DNA from: Micromonospora echinaurantiaca
Lineage (GTDB): Bacteria > Actinomycetota > Actinomycetes > Mycobacteriales > Micromonosporaceae
Assembly: GCF_900090235.1 (NCBI RefSeq)
Contig: NZ_LT607750.1
Coordinates: forward strand, 1,748,501 to 1,812,500
Direction of reading: 5' to 3'
DNA length: 64,000 nt
The position numbers were made by a program, and so were the translations under genes. Below, piece by piece: positions 34,002 to 42,849 of this stretch. The first letter of the stretch is position 1; every line of letters starts with the position of its first letter. Below the pieces are notes generated by a model. The model worked only from the letters and a program-made list of their open reading frames with translations, had not been told where the DNA came from and made no database searches.

Positions 34002-35398
34002 CGGCGCAGCAACCGTCCCGCGCGCTCGCGCAGCACCGCCACGGCGTCGCCCGCCTTCGCCTCGGCCTTCGCGACCTTCGGGTCGGTGATCCCGCCCGCC
34101 CAGTCGCCGTTGTGCGCCTCGGCCACCTGCCGCTTGCTGACGAAGCGTACGGCGAGGGGGTGCAGGAGCCAGCGGCCGTCGTCCCAGCGCAGCAGGCCGA
34201 GGCAGGCCGACGCGCCGGCCACCCGGTCCCGGGTGAGCGGGCCGCTCGCCGGCAGCCGGTCGGCGGCCACCGCTACCCGCTCGCCGTCGAGGTCGAGGGC
34301 GAGCCCGCCGTCGTCCTCGCGCACCCGGCCGCCCTCGACCAGCACCGGCTCGGCGATCGCGGCCGGGTGCCGGTCCAGCGGCGGTGTCGACGCCGCGACC
34401 GCCGACCCGAGCAGCACCCGCGCTGTCGCGAACGGGTCGGTCGGCTCGCCCAACTCCGCCCGGGTGTCGTCCCAGCGCAGGTCACCGCCGTGCAGCGGCA
34501 GGTCGGTGACCGTCACGGCCCGCCGCTCGGCCAGCGCCCGCAGCAGGGTGGGCTGCCCCGGGAAGAGCCGCCAGATGGCCGGCCCGACGATGGTGGCCAC
34601 CTTCGCGGCGCCCACCGTGGCGCGGACCAGTCGTGGCGCCCCGCCGCCGGCCGGTTCGAGCACCGCGTGCAGCTGGACCTGCACCGCGGTGTCGTGCTCG
34701 TGGACGTCCACGCCGAGCGGCAGCAACCGCCCGGAGACCCGCTCGACGTCCGCCGCCGGCCCGGCCGGCGCGCCCTGGGTGAGCAGCATGCCGCGGGCCC
34801 ACAGGTCCGCCCAGCGTCGGACCGGCACCTGGGGCATCGCCGCCACCGGTACGCACGCCCGAAGCTCGGCGGCCAGCCCGTCGAGCAGTACGGCGAGCCG
34901 GCGCGACCCGGGCTCGGCCAGCGCGGCCTCCACCGGCGCCCCGACCGCCGAGACCAGCTCGTGGTCGACGCCGCGCCAACCGGTGAGCGCCACCTCGTGC
35001 AGCCAGGCCCGCGCCGCCAGCAGGGCGGGGGAGACGTGCGTCGCTGCGGCGGCCTGCCCGGGCCACGGCGACCGGTCCCGCCCGAGCACGCCGTCGAGCT
35101 GCCCGAGCAGGGCGTCGTGCGCCGCGCCGAGCAGGGCCGACCGCGCCCCGGCCAGGACGGCGAGGTGCTCCTCCGCGACCGAGCCGGCGGTCACCTTGCC
35201 GACCGCCTCGGCCACCCGGGTACCGAGTGGGGTGCCGGCGACCGCGTCGGCCAGCGCCGCCAGCGCGGCGGCGTCGTCCTCGCCGAGCCGGGCCAGACCC
35301 CGGGTCAGCACGTCGTCGAAGCCGGCGACCACGTCGAGGGCCTCGGCCAGCCCGGCCGGCACGTCCGCGCGCAGCCGGGTCATCTGGTGCGCCAGCAT
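33998..35398 (-). CDS. Uncharacterised 466-residue subunit of the MoxR/VWA operon
   Basis: Alanine-rich cytoplasmic protein without signal or membrane segment. The N-terminal half is helical (LARLGEDDAAALAALADAVAG). The C-terminal half has beta-type segments such as AVQVQLHAVLEP, LLRWDDGRWLLHPLAVRFV and LALDLDGERVAVAADRLP. I do not recognise a named domain. It overlaps the SWIM gene stop and the VWA start by 4 bases each. Combined with the 168-residue SWIM protein it approaches the size of the single SWIM protein YehQ of E. coli, so it may be that protein's C-terminal half as a separate gene. Confidence 0.85.
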   Translation of the reverse strand: MLAHQMTRLRADVPAGLAEALDVVAGFDDVLTRGLARLGEDDAAALAALADAVAGTPLGTRVAEAVGKVTAGSVAEEHLAVLAGARSALLGAAHDALLGQLDGVLGRDRSPWPGQAAAATHVSPALLAARAWLHEVALTGWRGVDHELVSAVGAPVEAALAEPGSRRLAVLLDGLAAELRACVPVAAMPQVPVRRWADLWARGMLLTQGAPAGPAADVERVSGRLLPLGVDVHEHDTAVQVQLHAVLEPAGGGAPRLVRATVGAAKVATIVGPAIWRLFPGQPTLLRALAERRAVTVTDLPLHGGDLRWDDTRAELGEPTDPFATARVLLGSAVAASTPPLDRHPAAIAEPVLVEGGRVREDDGGLALDLDGERVAVAADRLPASGPLTRDRVAGASACLGLLRWDDGRWLLHPLAVRFVSKRQVAEAHNGDWAGGITDPKVAKAEAKAGDAVAVLRERAGRLLRR

Positions 35399-35904
35399 CA
35401 GCCCACCGCCGCGCTGGCCGGGAACCACTGCAACTCGGGCAGCGGCGCGGTGCTCTCCGGCACCTCCAGGTAGGCCAGGTGGTGCAGGAACCGGCTGAAC
35501 ACCACCGCGGCCGGGCTCGGCTCGTGCCGGGGATCCATCCGGGCGAACAGCTCGGCGCCGGTCTCCACCCCGTCGCCGACGTCCACCCGCAGGTAGCGGG
35601 CGACCGGCTCGACGCCGTACTGGATGATCGCCTCGTCGGCCAGCGCGTGCAGGTGCTTGCAGGGGTTGCCGCGCAGCCCGCCGCACGGCCGGTTGTTGTT
35701 GGTGCTGCAGTGGTACGCGTGGGTGCCGGCGGCCACCGACGAGACGTACACCCGCTCGATGTCGGAGCCGCTGGACACCACGCCCTGCAGGCGCCCGTCG
35801 GCCAACTCGACGAAGGGCACCTTGGCCAGTTTGCGCGCCCGGGCGGGTGGCACCACCCGCAGCACGCTTCGTCGTCGCCACGAGGCTTCGACCGCCTCCG
35901 TCAT
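35398..35904 (-). CDS. SWIM-type zinc finger protein (N-terminal part of YehQ-like)
   Basis: 168-residue protein, first gene of the five-gene MoxR/VWA operon. The zinc-finger region reads AYHCSTNNNRPCGGLRGNPCKHLHAL and contains the SWIM-type C...C...CxH ligands with a non-standard first spacing. SWIM domains bind DNA or proteins. The ATG at 35904 has GGGGAGG upstream, and the stop overlaps the next gene's ATG. An expanded N-terminal region (RRRSVLRVVPPARARKLAKVPFVELADG) is basic. The gap upstream holds no obvious regulator, so control is unknown. Confidence 0.87.
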   Translation of the reverse strand: MTEAVEASWRRRSVLRVVPPARARKLAKVPFVELADGRLQGVVSSGSDIERVYVSSVAAGTHAYHCSTNNNRPCGGLRGNPCKHLHALADEAIIQYGVEPVARYLRVDVGDGVETGAELFARMDPRHEPSPAAVVFSRFLHHLAYLEVPESTAPLPELQWFPASAAVG

Positions 35905-36067
35905 CTCCGACCTCCCCGCCGGAGACCGGCTCCGGGCAGGGTGCTGCCCCACGCCGGCCCACATCCGCGCCGCTGTGACGACAGGGATCATGGACCACCG
36001 GTACGACAACGGCACCACCGCCGGGTCGGTGCACGCCCTCAGCCAGGGACGCCGTCCAGCGCAGGTC

Positions 36068-36787
36068 TCATCGAGGTGCTGCGGACATGTCGACGGCCGC
36101 GGCGCCGACGACGGCGTTGTCACCGGCGTTCTGCAGGTAGCCGATCACCGAGGCCTGCCGGGGATCGAGGTCCGGCGGCACCGCCAGCTCCACCCGACCC
36201 CGCTCGGTTTCCGGACGCATCGAGGAGAAGGCGCGTACCACGTTGTCCTGCCGCAGCGTCCGCCCGGCGTTCTCGCCCCGAGCCACCTCGCTGTCCAGGC
36301 CACGCTCCACGACCGCCACGTTCAACACCGCCGGAGTCGGGACGGTCTGGTAGTCCACCAGCACCCGGCCGCCACCGGGGGAGTCGGCGACCGACAGGGT
36401 GAGCGGCGTGCCGGGAACCGCGGTCAGCGCGGACGCGATCGCGGTGGCCGCCTGGCGTCGGTCGGAACCGACGAACTCGACGGTGCCGTTGACGACCATC
36501 TGCGGGGTGTACAACCGTCCGGCGCCGAGGGCCCGTGCGTACGCCTCCTGCCGGGCGGTGTACGCCGCGTCGGCGAACCGGTCGGGCCAGCCCAGGTAGT
36601 CCCAGTAGTCGACGTGGAAGCCGAGGGCGAACACGGGCAGCCTCCGCTGCCGGGCGTCGCGTTCGATCTCGGTCAGCACCTCCTCGGCGGGCGGGCAGCT
36701 CGAGCAACCCTGGGAGGTGAACAGCTCCACCACGGCGAAGCCGCCGTCCGCGCGGGCCTCCGACCCGGTGCGCGTTGGGTCCGTCAT
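36068..36787 (-). CDS. DUF1223 thioredoxin-fold-like protein
   Basis: 239-residue protein beginning at the ATG at 36787 with GGAG upstream. ELFTSQGCSSCPPAEEVL near the N-terminus is the DUF1223 CxxC motif, followed by FHVDYWDYLGWPDRFA and YTPQMVVNG. The family is thioredoxin-like, and most members are exported or lipoproteins. This one has no signal peptide, so a cytoplasmic redox or metal-handling role is possible. It is divergent from the ABC-F resistance gene and follows the MoxR operon in the same direction, but a 163-bp gap makes co-transcription uncertain. Confidence 0.9.
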   Translation of the reverse strand: MTDPTRTGSEARADGGFAVVELFTSQGCSSCPPAEEVLTEIERDARQRRLPVFALGFHVDYWDYLGWPDRFADAAYTARQEAYARALGAGRLYTPQMVVNGTVEFVGSDRRQAATAIASALTAVPGTPLTLSVADSPGGGRVLVDYQTVPTPAVLNVAVVERGLDSEVARGENAGRTLRQDNVVRAFSSMRPETERGRVELAVPPDLDPRQASVIGYLQNAGDNAVVGAAAVDMSAAPR

Positions 36788-36942
36788 CGGCCGTCTCCTC
36801 CGTCCGCGCTGCTCGCGGCACCCCGATTCCCGTTCCGGCCGCGACCATGCCTGACCGGCAGCGAGCCGCGGGGGCCGGCGGTCGATCCGGTGCGCGGAAG
36901 ACCGGGTCGGCACCGACCCGCCATCGGAGGTACGCTCGATCC

Positions 36943-36966
36943 GTGACGCATTCGCTCTTCCTCTGA
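36943..36966 (+). CDS. Leader peptide (7 residues) of the ABC-F gene
   Basis: A GTG-started mini-gene reads MTHSLFL and stops at TGA 36964-36966. TACGCT at 36931-36936 fits a -10 element with transcription beginning at the GTG, so the peptide would be translated from a leaderless end. A rho-independent-type hairpin follows 16 bases later. This matches ribosome-mediated attenuation, where an antibiotic that stalls the ribosome on the leader releases the downstream gene. It is inferred from layout; I know of no experiment on this sequence. Confidence 0.65.
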   Translation: MTHSLFL

Positions 36967-36981
36967 TCCGACTCCGGACGG

Positions 36982-37013
36982 CCCGTTGTCGCTCGCTGAT
37001 CGCGACGAACGGG
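36982..37013 (+). terminator. Attenuator hairpin in the ABC-F leader
   Basis: CCCGTTGTCGC (36982-36992) pairs with GCGACGAACGGG (37002-37013) with a single bulge, followed by TCGTTCT, which is T-rich for this genome. It lies between the leader peptide and the ABC-F start, so it would terminate transcription unless leader translation stalls. Confidence 0.65.
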
Positions 37014-37093
37014 TCGTTCTGACGTTTCCGGCCGCATTCCGGTCGGGTCAGTCGAAGAGCGCACCCCCGCCCCTTGCGCGCGGGACGAGTGCG

Positions 37094-37107
37094 CCTCCGT
37101 TCGGAGG
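37094..37107 (+). promoter_or_regulatory. Hairpin sequestering the ABC-F ribosome binding site
   Basis: CCTCC (37094-37098) pairs perfectly with GGAGG (37103-37107), which is the Shine-Dalgarno of the ABC-F gene (ATG at 37114). This could add translational control to the transcription attenuator. Confidence 0.55.
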
Positions 37108-37113
37108 AAGCAG

Positions 37114-38751
37114 ATGACGATCACCACAATCATGCCTGCCCGCGGGCAGGCCCAGCTCGTTGCCGACCACCTGCGGGTGGTACGCGGCGGGCGAACCATC
37201 CTCGACGACGTCAGCATGGCGGTGGCACCCGGCGCCCGCTGGGGGATCGTGGGCGAGAACGGGTGCGGCAAGTCGACGCTGCTCGCCGCCCTGTCCGGCG
37301 GGTTGACCCCGGAGTCGGGGACCGTGCACCGGTTCGGCAGTCTCGGCCTGGTCGAGCAGGAGCTGAGCGCGGCGGGCGGGATCACCGTCGGCGACGTGAT
37401 CGAGGTGGAACTCGCCGCGGTGCGGCGGGTCCTCGCCGCGTTCGAGTCGGCGTCCGCCGCGCTGGCCAACGGTGAGACGGCGGCAGCCGGCGCGTACGCC
37501 GACGCCCTGGCGGCGGCCGAGGCGCTCGACGCCTGGGACGCCGACCGCCGGGTGGACGTCGCCCTGGCCGGCCTGAACGCCGTGACCGACCGCACCCGGC
37601 GGTTGGCCGAGCTGTCGGTGGGGCAGCGCTACCGGGTACGCCTGGCGTGCGTGCTGGGCGCCGGTCACGACTTCCTGCTGCTGGACGAGCCGACGAACCA
37701 CCTCGACGCCGGCGGCCTGGAGTTCCTCACCGCTCGCCTGCGCGGACATCCGGGCGGGGTGGTGGTGGTCAGCCACGACCGCGCGCTGCTGTCCGACGTC
37801 GCCACGTCGATCCTGGACCTCGACCGCAGTCGCGACGGGCGTCCCCGGGTGTACGGCGACGGGTTCGCCGGCTACCAGCACGGCCGCAGGGCCGAACTCG
37901 CCCGCTGGGAGGAGGAGTTCGAGCAGCAGCAGATCGAGCGGACCCGCCTCACCCGGCAGCTGTCCGAGGCCCAGAACCGGCTGGTGTCCGGGTGGCGGCC
38001 CGACAAGGGAACCGGCAAGCACCAGCGCGCGACCCGCGCTCCGGCGCTGGTGCGCGCCGTGCACCGGCGGCGTGACGAGCTCGACCAGCATGCCGTGGAC
38101 GCGCCGCCGCCGCCGCTGCGGTTCCGGATGCCGGATCTGCCGGCTCGACCCGGCGTCGCGCTGCTGACCGCGCACCGGGTGGCGGTGCCGGGCCGGCTGG
38201 CCGGTCCGGTGTCGCTGGCGCTGGTCTCCGGGGCGCGTCTGGTCGTCACCGGCGCCAACGGGGCCGGCAAGTCGACGCTGCTGAGCGCCCTGGCCGGCCG
38301 GCTGCCGGTGGCCGAGGGCTCGGTCACTCGCGCGCCCTCGACCCGGGTCGAGCTGCTCGGTCAGGAATCGGACGAACCGAGCCGGGCCGGGGCCGTCGAC
38401 TGGTTCGCGGCGCAGCTGCGGCGGCTCGTCCGTGCGCGGCTGCTCGACGACGGCGAGATCGTCGCGCTGTCGTCGTTGGGGCTGCTCACCGCCGCCGACG
38501 CCCGCCGTCCGGTGGCCGAGCTGTCCGTCGGGCAGCAGCGCCGACTCGACCTGGCCGTCGCGCTGGCGGCCCGCCCACACGTGCTGCTCCTCGACGAGCC
38601 GACGAACCACTTCTCCATCGCCCTGGTGGAGGAACTGGCCGAGGGCCTGCGCAGCACGCCGGCCGCCGTGGTCGTCGCCACGCACGACCGCCAGCTGCTG
38701 CGCGACCTCGACGCCTGGCCCCGGCTGCACCTCGGCGACGAACCGGGGTGA
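37114..38751 (+). CDS. ABC-F ATPase, antibiotic-resistance (ribosome-protection) type
   Basis: Soluble tandem ABC ATPase of 545 residues without membrane segments. Domain 1: Walker A GENGCGKST near residue 49, signature LSVGQRYRVRLACVL, Walker B LLLDEPTNHLD. An ABC-F interdomain linker follows (ELARWEEEFEQQQIERTRLTRQLSEAQNRLVSGW...KHQRATRAP), the arm that reaches into the ribosomal exit site. Domain 2: GANGAGKST, LSVGQQRRLDLAVAL, LLLDEPTNHFS. Resistance-type ABC-F proteins of the Vga/OleB/LmrC sort displace macrolides, lincosamides or streptogramins. The leader peptide and attenuator upstream support inducible antibiotic resistance. It is a single gene ending at a bidirectional hairpin. Confidence 0.9.
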   Translation: MTITTIMPARGQAQLVADHLRVVRGGRTILDDVSMAVAPGARWGIVGENGCGKSTLLAALSGGLTPESGTVHRFGSLGLVEQELSAAGGITVGDVIEVELAAVRRVLAAFESASAALANGETAAAGAYADALAAAEALDAWDADRRVDVALAGLNAVTDRTRRLAELSVGQRYRVRLACVLGAGHDFLLLDEPTNHLDAGGLEFLTARLRGHPGGVVVVSHDRALLSDVATSILDLDRSRDGRPRVYGDGFAGYQHGRRAELARWEEEFEQQQIERTRLTRQLSEAQNRLVSGWRPDKGTGKHQRATRAPALVRAVHRRRDELDQHAVDAPPPPLRFRMPDLPARPGVALLTAHRVAVPGRLAGPVSLALVSGARLVVTGANGAGKSTLLSALAGRLPVAEGSVTRAPSTRVELLGQESDEPSRAGAVDWFAAQLRRLVRARLLDDGEIVALSSLGLLTAADARRPVAELSVGQQRRLDLAVALAARPHVLLLDEPTNHFSIALVEELAEGLRSTPAAVVVATHDRQLLRDLDAWPRLHLGDEPG

Positions 38752-38776
38752 CCCGGCCGGCCGGGCGCCGGTGGTT

Positions 38777-38809
38777 CCCGGCGCGCCGTCCCCGTGGCGG
38801 CGCGCCGGG
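38777..38809. terminator. Bidirectional hairpin after the ABC-F gene
   Basis: A perfect 12-bp stem (CCCGGCGCGCCG / CGGCGCGCCGGG) with a 9-base loop lies between the convergent ABC-F gene and the 291-residue uncharacterised gene. Confidence 0.8.
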
Positions 38810-38830
38810 CAGCACCGACTCCGCCGGCGG

Positions 38831-39706
38831 TCAGAACCGGCTGGCGGTGAGCAGCAGCGGGGTGTCGACCCCCTGCCGGGCGCTCAGGTCGGCGAGGAAG
38901 GCGCCCAGCCAGCCGAGCGCGTCCACGGACCACTCGGCGAGCGTCCCGTGGAAGGTCGCCCGGTGCCGGGACGGTCCGTTCCAGAAGGCGTCGTCGAACG
39001 GCGGCCGCACGGTCAGCGGATCGTGGTCGGTCAGCGAGTACGTCTCGCACCGGAACACGTCCTGGTCCAGCTGGCTCAGCCACTCCCGCAGCCGCGGCGC
39101 GGCCGAGGGGACGGACGGCGCCTGCCCGCTGTCCAGGGTGACCCGCAGCCGCGTCCGCGACCCCGGATCACCGTCGCGGAACCAGCCGGCGCCGAGCAGC
39201 GACGGGGACAACGCGGGCTCCGGACGCGCCGCCGCGGCCAGACCCTGGACGGGCAGCAGCACCTGCACCGCCCGCAGTCGAAGGGTGCCGATCCGGGCCA
39301 CCGCGTCGCCGGCGCAGCGCAGGAACGGCTGCACCGGCAGCGGCCGGTCGCCGGTCACCGGTTCGGCGCCCACCTGGAACCAGGCGACCAGGGACGACCC
39401 GGGTGCGGCGAGCGGATGATCCTCCCCGGCGTCGTTCATGCCCCACAGGCCGGCCGCCCTGAGGTCTGCGTCCTCGGGGCCCCCGGCCGCCCGGCCGTCG
39501 AGCCACCCCATGGCGAGCGACCGTTCGTGGAACAGGAAGTAGGGATCCAGTTCGGAGTCCGGGTCGCGCCACGGGTGCGGGGTCAGTTCGCCGTACAGAG
39601 CCGCGAACAGGGTGCCCGCCGGTGAGCGCGCGCCGGGCGCCAGGCCGGGCCGGGCCTGCTCGCCGTGGCTCGTCAACGACGTGGTCCAGGTGGCGATGGC
39701 ATCCAC
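38831..39706 (-). CDS. Uncharacterised cytoplasmic protein
   Basis: 291 residues, ATG at 39706. No signal, membrane segment or recognised domain. Features include PYFLFHERSLAMGWLDGRAAGGPEDADLRAAGLWGMNDAGEDHPLAAPGSSLVAWFQVG near residues 55-115 and CETYSLTDHDPLTVRPPFDDAFWNGPSRHRATFHGTLAEWSVDALGWLGAFLADL at the C-terminus. Codon use is typical of its neighbours, so it is a real gene. It sits downstream of the NTPase gene on the same strand, with an 82-bp gap. I do not assign a function. Confidence 0.82.
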   Translation of the reverse strand: MDAIATWTTSLTSHGEQARPGLAPGARSPAGTLFAALYGELTPHPWRDPDSELDPYFLFHERSLAMGWLDGRAAGGPEDADLRAAGLWGMNDAGEDHPLAAPGSSLVAWFQVGAEPVTGDRPLPVQPFLRCAGDAVARIGTLRLRAVQVLLPVQGLAAAARPEPALSPSLLGAGWFRDGDPGSRTRLRVTLDSGQAPSVPSAAPRLREWLSQLDQDVFRCETYSLTDHDPLTVRPPFDDAFWNGPSRHRATFHGTLAEWSVDALGWLGAFLADLSARQGVDTPLLLTASRF

Positions 39707-39788
39707 CGACCCTATCCACGGTCGGGCGCGGTGACAGGCCGGCTCCCACGGACGACCCGGTGGGCGTACGGGCAGCCGGGCGGGACGG

Positions 39789-42700
39789 TCAGCTCCGCCA
39801 GCGGTCGTTGACCAGCCTGGGGCGCAGGACGGTGTGGACGAGCGCGGTGGTCCGCCACCACGCGGCCGCGACCGAGGCCCGGGCGACGTCGGCGGTCGCC
39901 CGGAGCGCGCCGGCCCGGCCGTGGTCGGCCAGCAGCAGCCGTCGCCTCGTCCGGGCGGCCGCGGCCCGTTCCGGCGTGCGGCCGCTGGCCCCGGGCACCT
40001 CGGCCCACCGCTGTACGGACTCGGTCGCGGCGCTCAACGCCTCCGCTCGCCGGCCGGCCGCCGTCAGGCAGGTGGCCAGGGTGTGCAGGGCACCGGCCAG
40101 GATGATGGTGTGGATCGCGGGTTCGGCCCGGACCATCCTCCGGGCCACCGCCACGGCTTCGGTCGCGGCCTGGACCGCGCCGCCCCGGTCGCCGGCGTCC
40201 CGGAGCCGGTCGGCGAGGTTGCCCAACACCTGGGGCAGCTCGGACTCCAGCGCGGCGTCGTTGGCGACCGCGGGCCGGAGGACCTGGACGGCTTCCTCGG
40301 CGGCGGCCACCGCGCCGGCCGCGTCGCCGGTCCGCGCCCGGCATCGGCTCAGCTGCAGCAGGGCCACCGAGAGCGAGGGATTCCCCATGTCGTCCGGGGC
40401 GACCGCGAGCTCCCGGTGGATGGCCACGGCCTGGGTCGCCGCGGTGCGGGCGGCGTCCACCTGGCCGGTCGCGAGCAGGGCGCGGGCCAGCTCGGTCAGC
40501 GCTCCGCCCAGCAGCGGACGGATCCGCCGATGCCGGCGGGCCAGGACGACGGCGAGCGCCGACGCGCGCCGGGCCTCCAGGTACCGGCCCGTGTCCGCCA
40601 ACGCCCTACTGAGGTGGCTGAGGCTCTGCACGAGATCCGCGGCGCGTTCCTCGACGCTCGCCGGATACCGCCAGCGGTTCGGAATCCGGTCGATCGGGCT
40701 GAGGTAGGTCTCCTCGAGGCGTTGCAGCCGTCGGCGGAAGGGGGGCACGGTGTTCAGCGCCCGCAGGAGGGTGCGGGCGACGGGATCGTGCAGGGCGAGG
40801 AACCACACGTCGCCCAGCTCCAGCGGCGAGAGGTCCATCCGGCGTCGACGGATGCGCATGGCCGCCTGGAACGCGGGCAGCGCCTCGGCCGGCCGGCCGG
40901 CCCGGCTCGCCACGTGGCCGCTGACCAGTTGCGCGTGGCTGAAGTCCGGGCTGGGGCGGGCGGCGCCGAACTCCCGGTACAGCGCGATCGCCTGCTGCGC
41001 CATCCGGACCGCCTCGGTGCGTCGCCCGGCGGCCGACAGGTCCGCGCTCAGGTCGACCAGGGCGCTGCCCAGCCGGTTGCTGGCGCGGTGTCGCAGCTGG
41101 CCGGCCGGGCTGCGGTCGTCGGACGGGTCGACCTCGGCACTGAGCCTGCGGAGGATGCCGGTCGCCCGCTCGCGGGTCGCCGCGGCCTGGCTGTAGCGGC
41201 CGGCGTACGTCTGCACGCCGGCCAGGTCGGTCAGCACGGCGATCCGGGCCTCCGGGTCGGGGTTCTCGGCCAATCGGTACGGCGCCAGCCGGGTCTGCAC
41301 GGCCGCCATCGCGGGTAGCAGGTCGGTGTCCTCCGTGGCCTCCAGGTGCTCGGCGAGAGCGGTCAGCCGGCGGAAGCCGAGCCCGTCGAGCCCGGTGACG
41401 GCGCCGATCGCCGCGTTGCCGGCGGCGAGGATGACGGCCGGACGGTCGTCGACCAGGCGGAAGAGGCACTCCGGTCCGACGTGCGGCCACCGCTGGGCCG
41501 CCGCGGCGAGCATTCCCACCGCCCGGGGCGACCAGGCCGGCGGCGGCTCGTCCACGCCGAACAACGCCGCCGTCGCCGGCCGGGCCCAGCTCTGGGCCGG
41601 GTAGTCGGCCCGGTGGCCGGGGACGGTGAGGGCCAGGAAGTCCTCGGCGAGCCGGTCCGGGTACAGCGGCTCCAGCACGGTGTCGGCGCCGGGCGGCGAC
41701 GGGGGATAGCACGACCGGTGGTCGGCCAGCGCGGCGTCGCCGTCGGCGGTGACCCCCAGCCGTCGTACGACCTCCCGTCCTTGCGCGTGCGGGACGGCTC
41801 CGGTGAGCGCGGCGCCGAACACGAGCCGGTTCATGGTCGCCGGCGGCGTACGGTACGTCCGCTCCGTGGGGACGAGTTCGTGGCCGGGGTCGCCGAGCCG
41901 CCGCGCCCACCACAGCTGCTCGCGGTCCAGCAGGTAGACGGTCAGGCCCGCGGTACCGGTCGACGGCATCGGCCGCCCGGCCACCTGCGCGTCGACCGCC
42001 ACCAGGGCCGCCATGTGGATGGTCAGGGTCAGCCCGAAGTCGGGGTGGTCCAGCCCTGCGGGCCGGCCGACCGACGACCCGTCGATGCCGTACCCGGCGG
42101 CGTAGCCGTCGCGGGCGGCCTGGAACATGGCCTCCCGGGGACCCTCTGCCCCGTCCGGACGGGGTGCCCTGCCCAGCGGACGGAGGAGTTGGGTGGAGGT
42201 GTCGACGAACCGCTCGACCAGGGCCGCCCGGGTCAGCGGCCACGCGTCGTCGGTGCGGCCGATCAGCAGCACCCGGACGGGCAGGCCCGGCTTCTGCAGC
42301 AGCGAGTTGCTGAACAGCCAGGTCAGATGAGTGAGCGGCCACTGGTCGGCGTAGTCGACGATCACCAGCAGGCCGACCGCGCCGTCGGTGCGCAGATCCT
42401 GGCTGTCGGCTCCCGGGAGCACCGTGCCCGGTCCCTGGACGGTGACGAGCACCTTCCAACCGCCGGCCACGGACAGTTCGGCGAGCCGGGTGGCCAGGCG
42501 GGTCTTGCCCTGCCCGCCCGGGCCGTGCAGCCACCGGGCCGCCATCGGCGCCTCGCTGTCCCGCCACGCCTCCAGCGCGGCGAGGTCGTCCTCCCGCCCG
42601 GTGAACGGGACCACCTGGTACCGGGCGTTGAGCATCCGGCTCGGCACCTCGCGCAGCCAGTCGGACGGCACGGCCGGGGACGGCCGCCAGTTGCGCAGCA

Positions 42701-42839
42701 CGAACAGCGGGATGCCGTCGCCCCACACGTGCAGGTCCCCGCCGATCACCCCGGCGGCGTTCCCGCCGTCGGCGTGGACGTCCTGCCGGTACGGCGCCGG
42801 GGCGGGGGTCGGGTCGTCCGGGGTGCCTGCCTCCGTCAC
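39789..42839 (-). CDS. STAND-like P-loop NTPase with C-terminal helical (TPR) repeats
   Basis: 1016-residue multidomain protein. An N-terminal tag holds the Gly-rich NAAGVIGGDLHVWGDG at residues 27-42. The NTPase has Walker A GPGGQGKT at 106-113, Walker B GLLVIVDYADQWP and an RVLLIGRTDDAWPL sensor-like strand. From about residue 480 to the end the chain is helical repeats of TPR type (AAATRERATGILRRL, RTEAVRMAQQAIALYREFG, ARTAATQAVAIHRELA). Such architectures occur in actinobacterial signal-transduction ATPases and in conflict systems, where the repeats sense a ligand. The GTG start lies 10 bases after the small membrane-protein gene, making an apparent two-gene unit. Confidence 0.85.
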   Translation of the reverse strand: MTEAGTPDDPTPAPAPYRQDVHADGGNAAGVIGGDLHVWGDGIPLFVLRNWRPSPAVPSDWLREVPSRMLNARYQVVPFTGREDDLAALEAWRDSEAPMAARWLHGPGGQGKTRLATRLAELSVAGGWKVLVTVQGPGTVLPGADSQDLRTDGAVGLLVIVDYADQWPLTHLTWLFSNSLLQKPGLPVRVLLIGRTDDAWPLTRAALVERFVDTSTQLLRPLGRAPRPDGAEGPREAMFQAARDGYAAGYGIDGSSVGRPAGLDHPDFGLTLTIHMAALVAVDAQVAGRPMPSTGTAGLTVYLLDREQLWWARRLGDPGHELVPTERTYRTPPATMNRLVFGAALTGAVPHAQGREVVRRLGVTADGDAALADHRSCYPPSPPGADTVLEPLYPDRLAEDFLALTVPGHRADYPAQSWARPATAALFGVDEPPPAWSPRAVGMLAAAAQRWPHVGPECLFRLVDDRPAVILAAGNAAIGAVTGLDGLGFRRLTALAEHLEATEDTDLLPAMAAVQTRLAPYRLAENPDPEARIAVLTDLAGVQTYAGRYSQAAATRERATGILRRLSAEVDPSDDRSPAGQLRHRASNRLGSALVDLSADLSAAGRRTEAVRMAQQAIALYREFGAARPSPDFSHAQLVSGHVASRAGRPAEALPAFQAAMRIRRRRMDLSPLELGDVWFLALHDPVARTLLRALNTVPPFRRRLQRLEETYLSPIDRIPNRWRYPASVEERAADLVQSLSHLSRALADTGRYLEARRASALAVVLARRHRRIRPLLGGALTELARALLATGQVDAARTAATQAVAIHRELAVAPDDMGNPSLSVALLQLSRCRARTGDAAGAVAAAEEAVQVLRPAVANDAALESELPQVLGNLADRLRDAGDRGGAVQAATEAVAVARRMVRAEPAIHTIILAGALHTLATCLTAAGRRAEALSAATESVQRWAEVPGASGRTPERAAAARTRRRLLLADHGRAGALRATADVARASVAAAWWRTTALVHTVLRPRLVNDRWRS

Positions 42840-42849
42840 CGGGGCCGCC

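Noticed and set aside
36901..36943. WhiB7-type promoter for the ABC-F gene
   Set aside because: There is no AT-rich tract between -35 and -10, so I do not call WhiB7 control.
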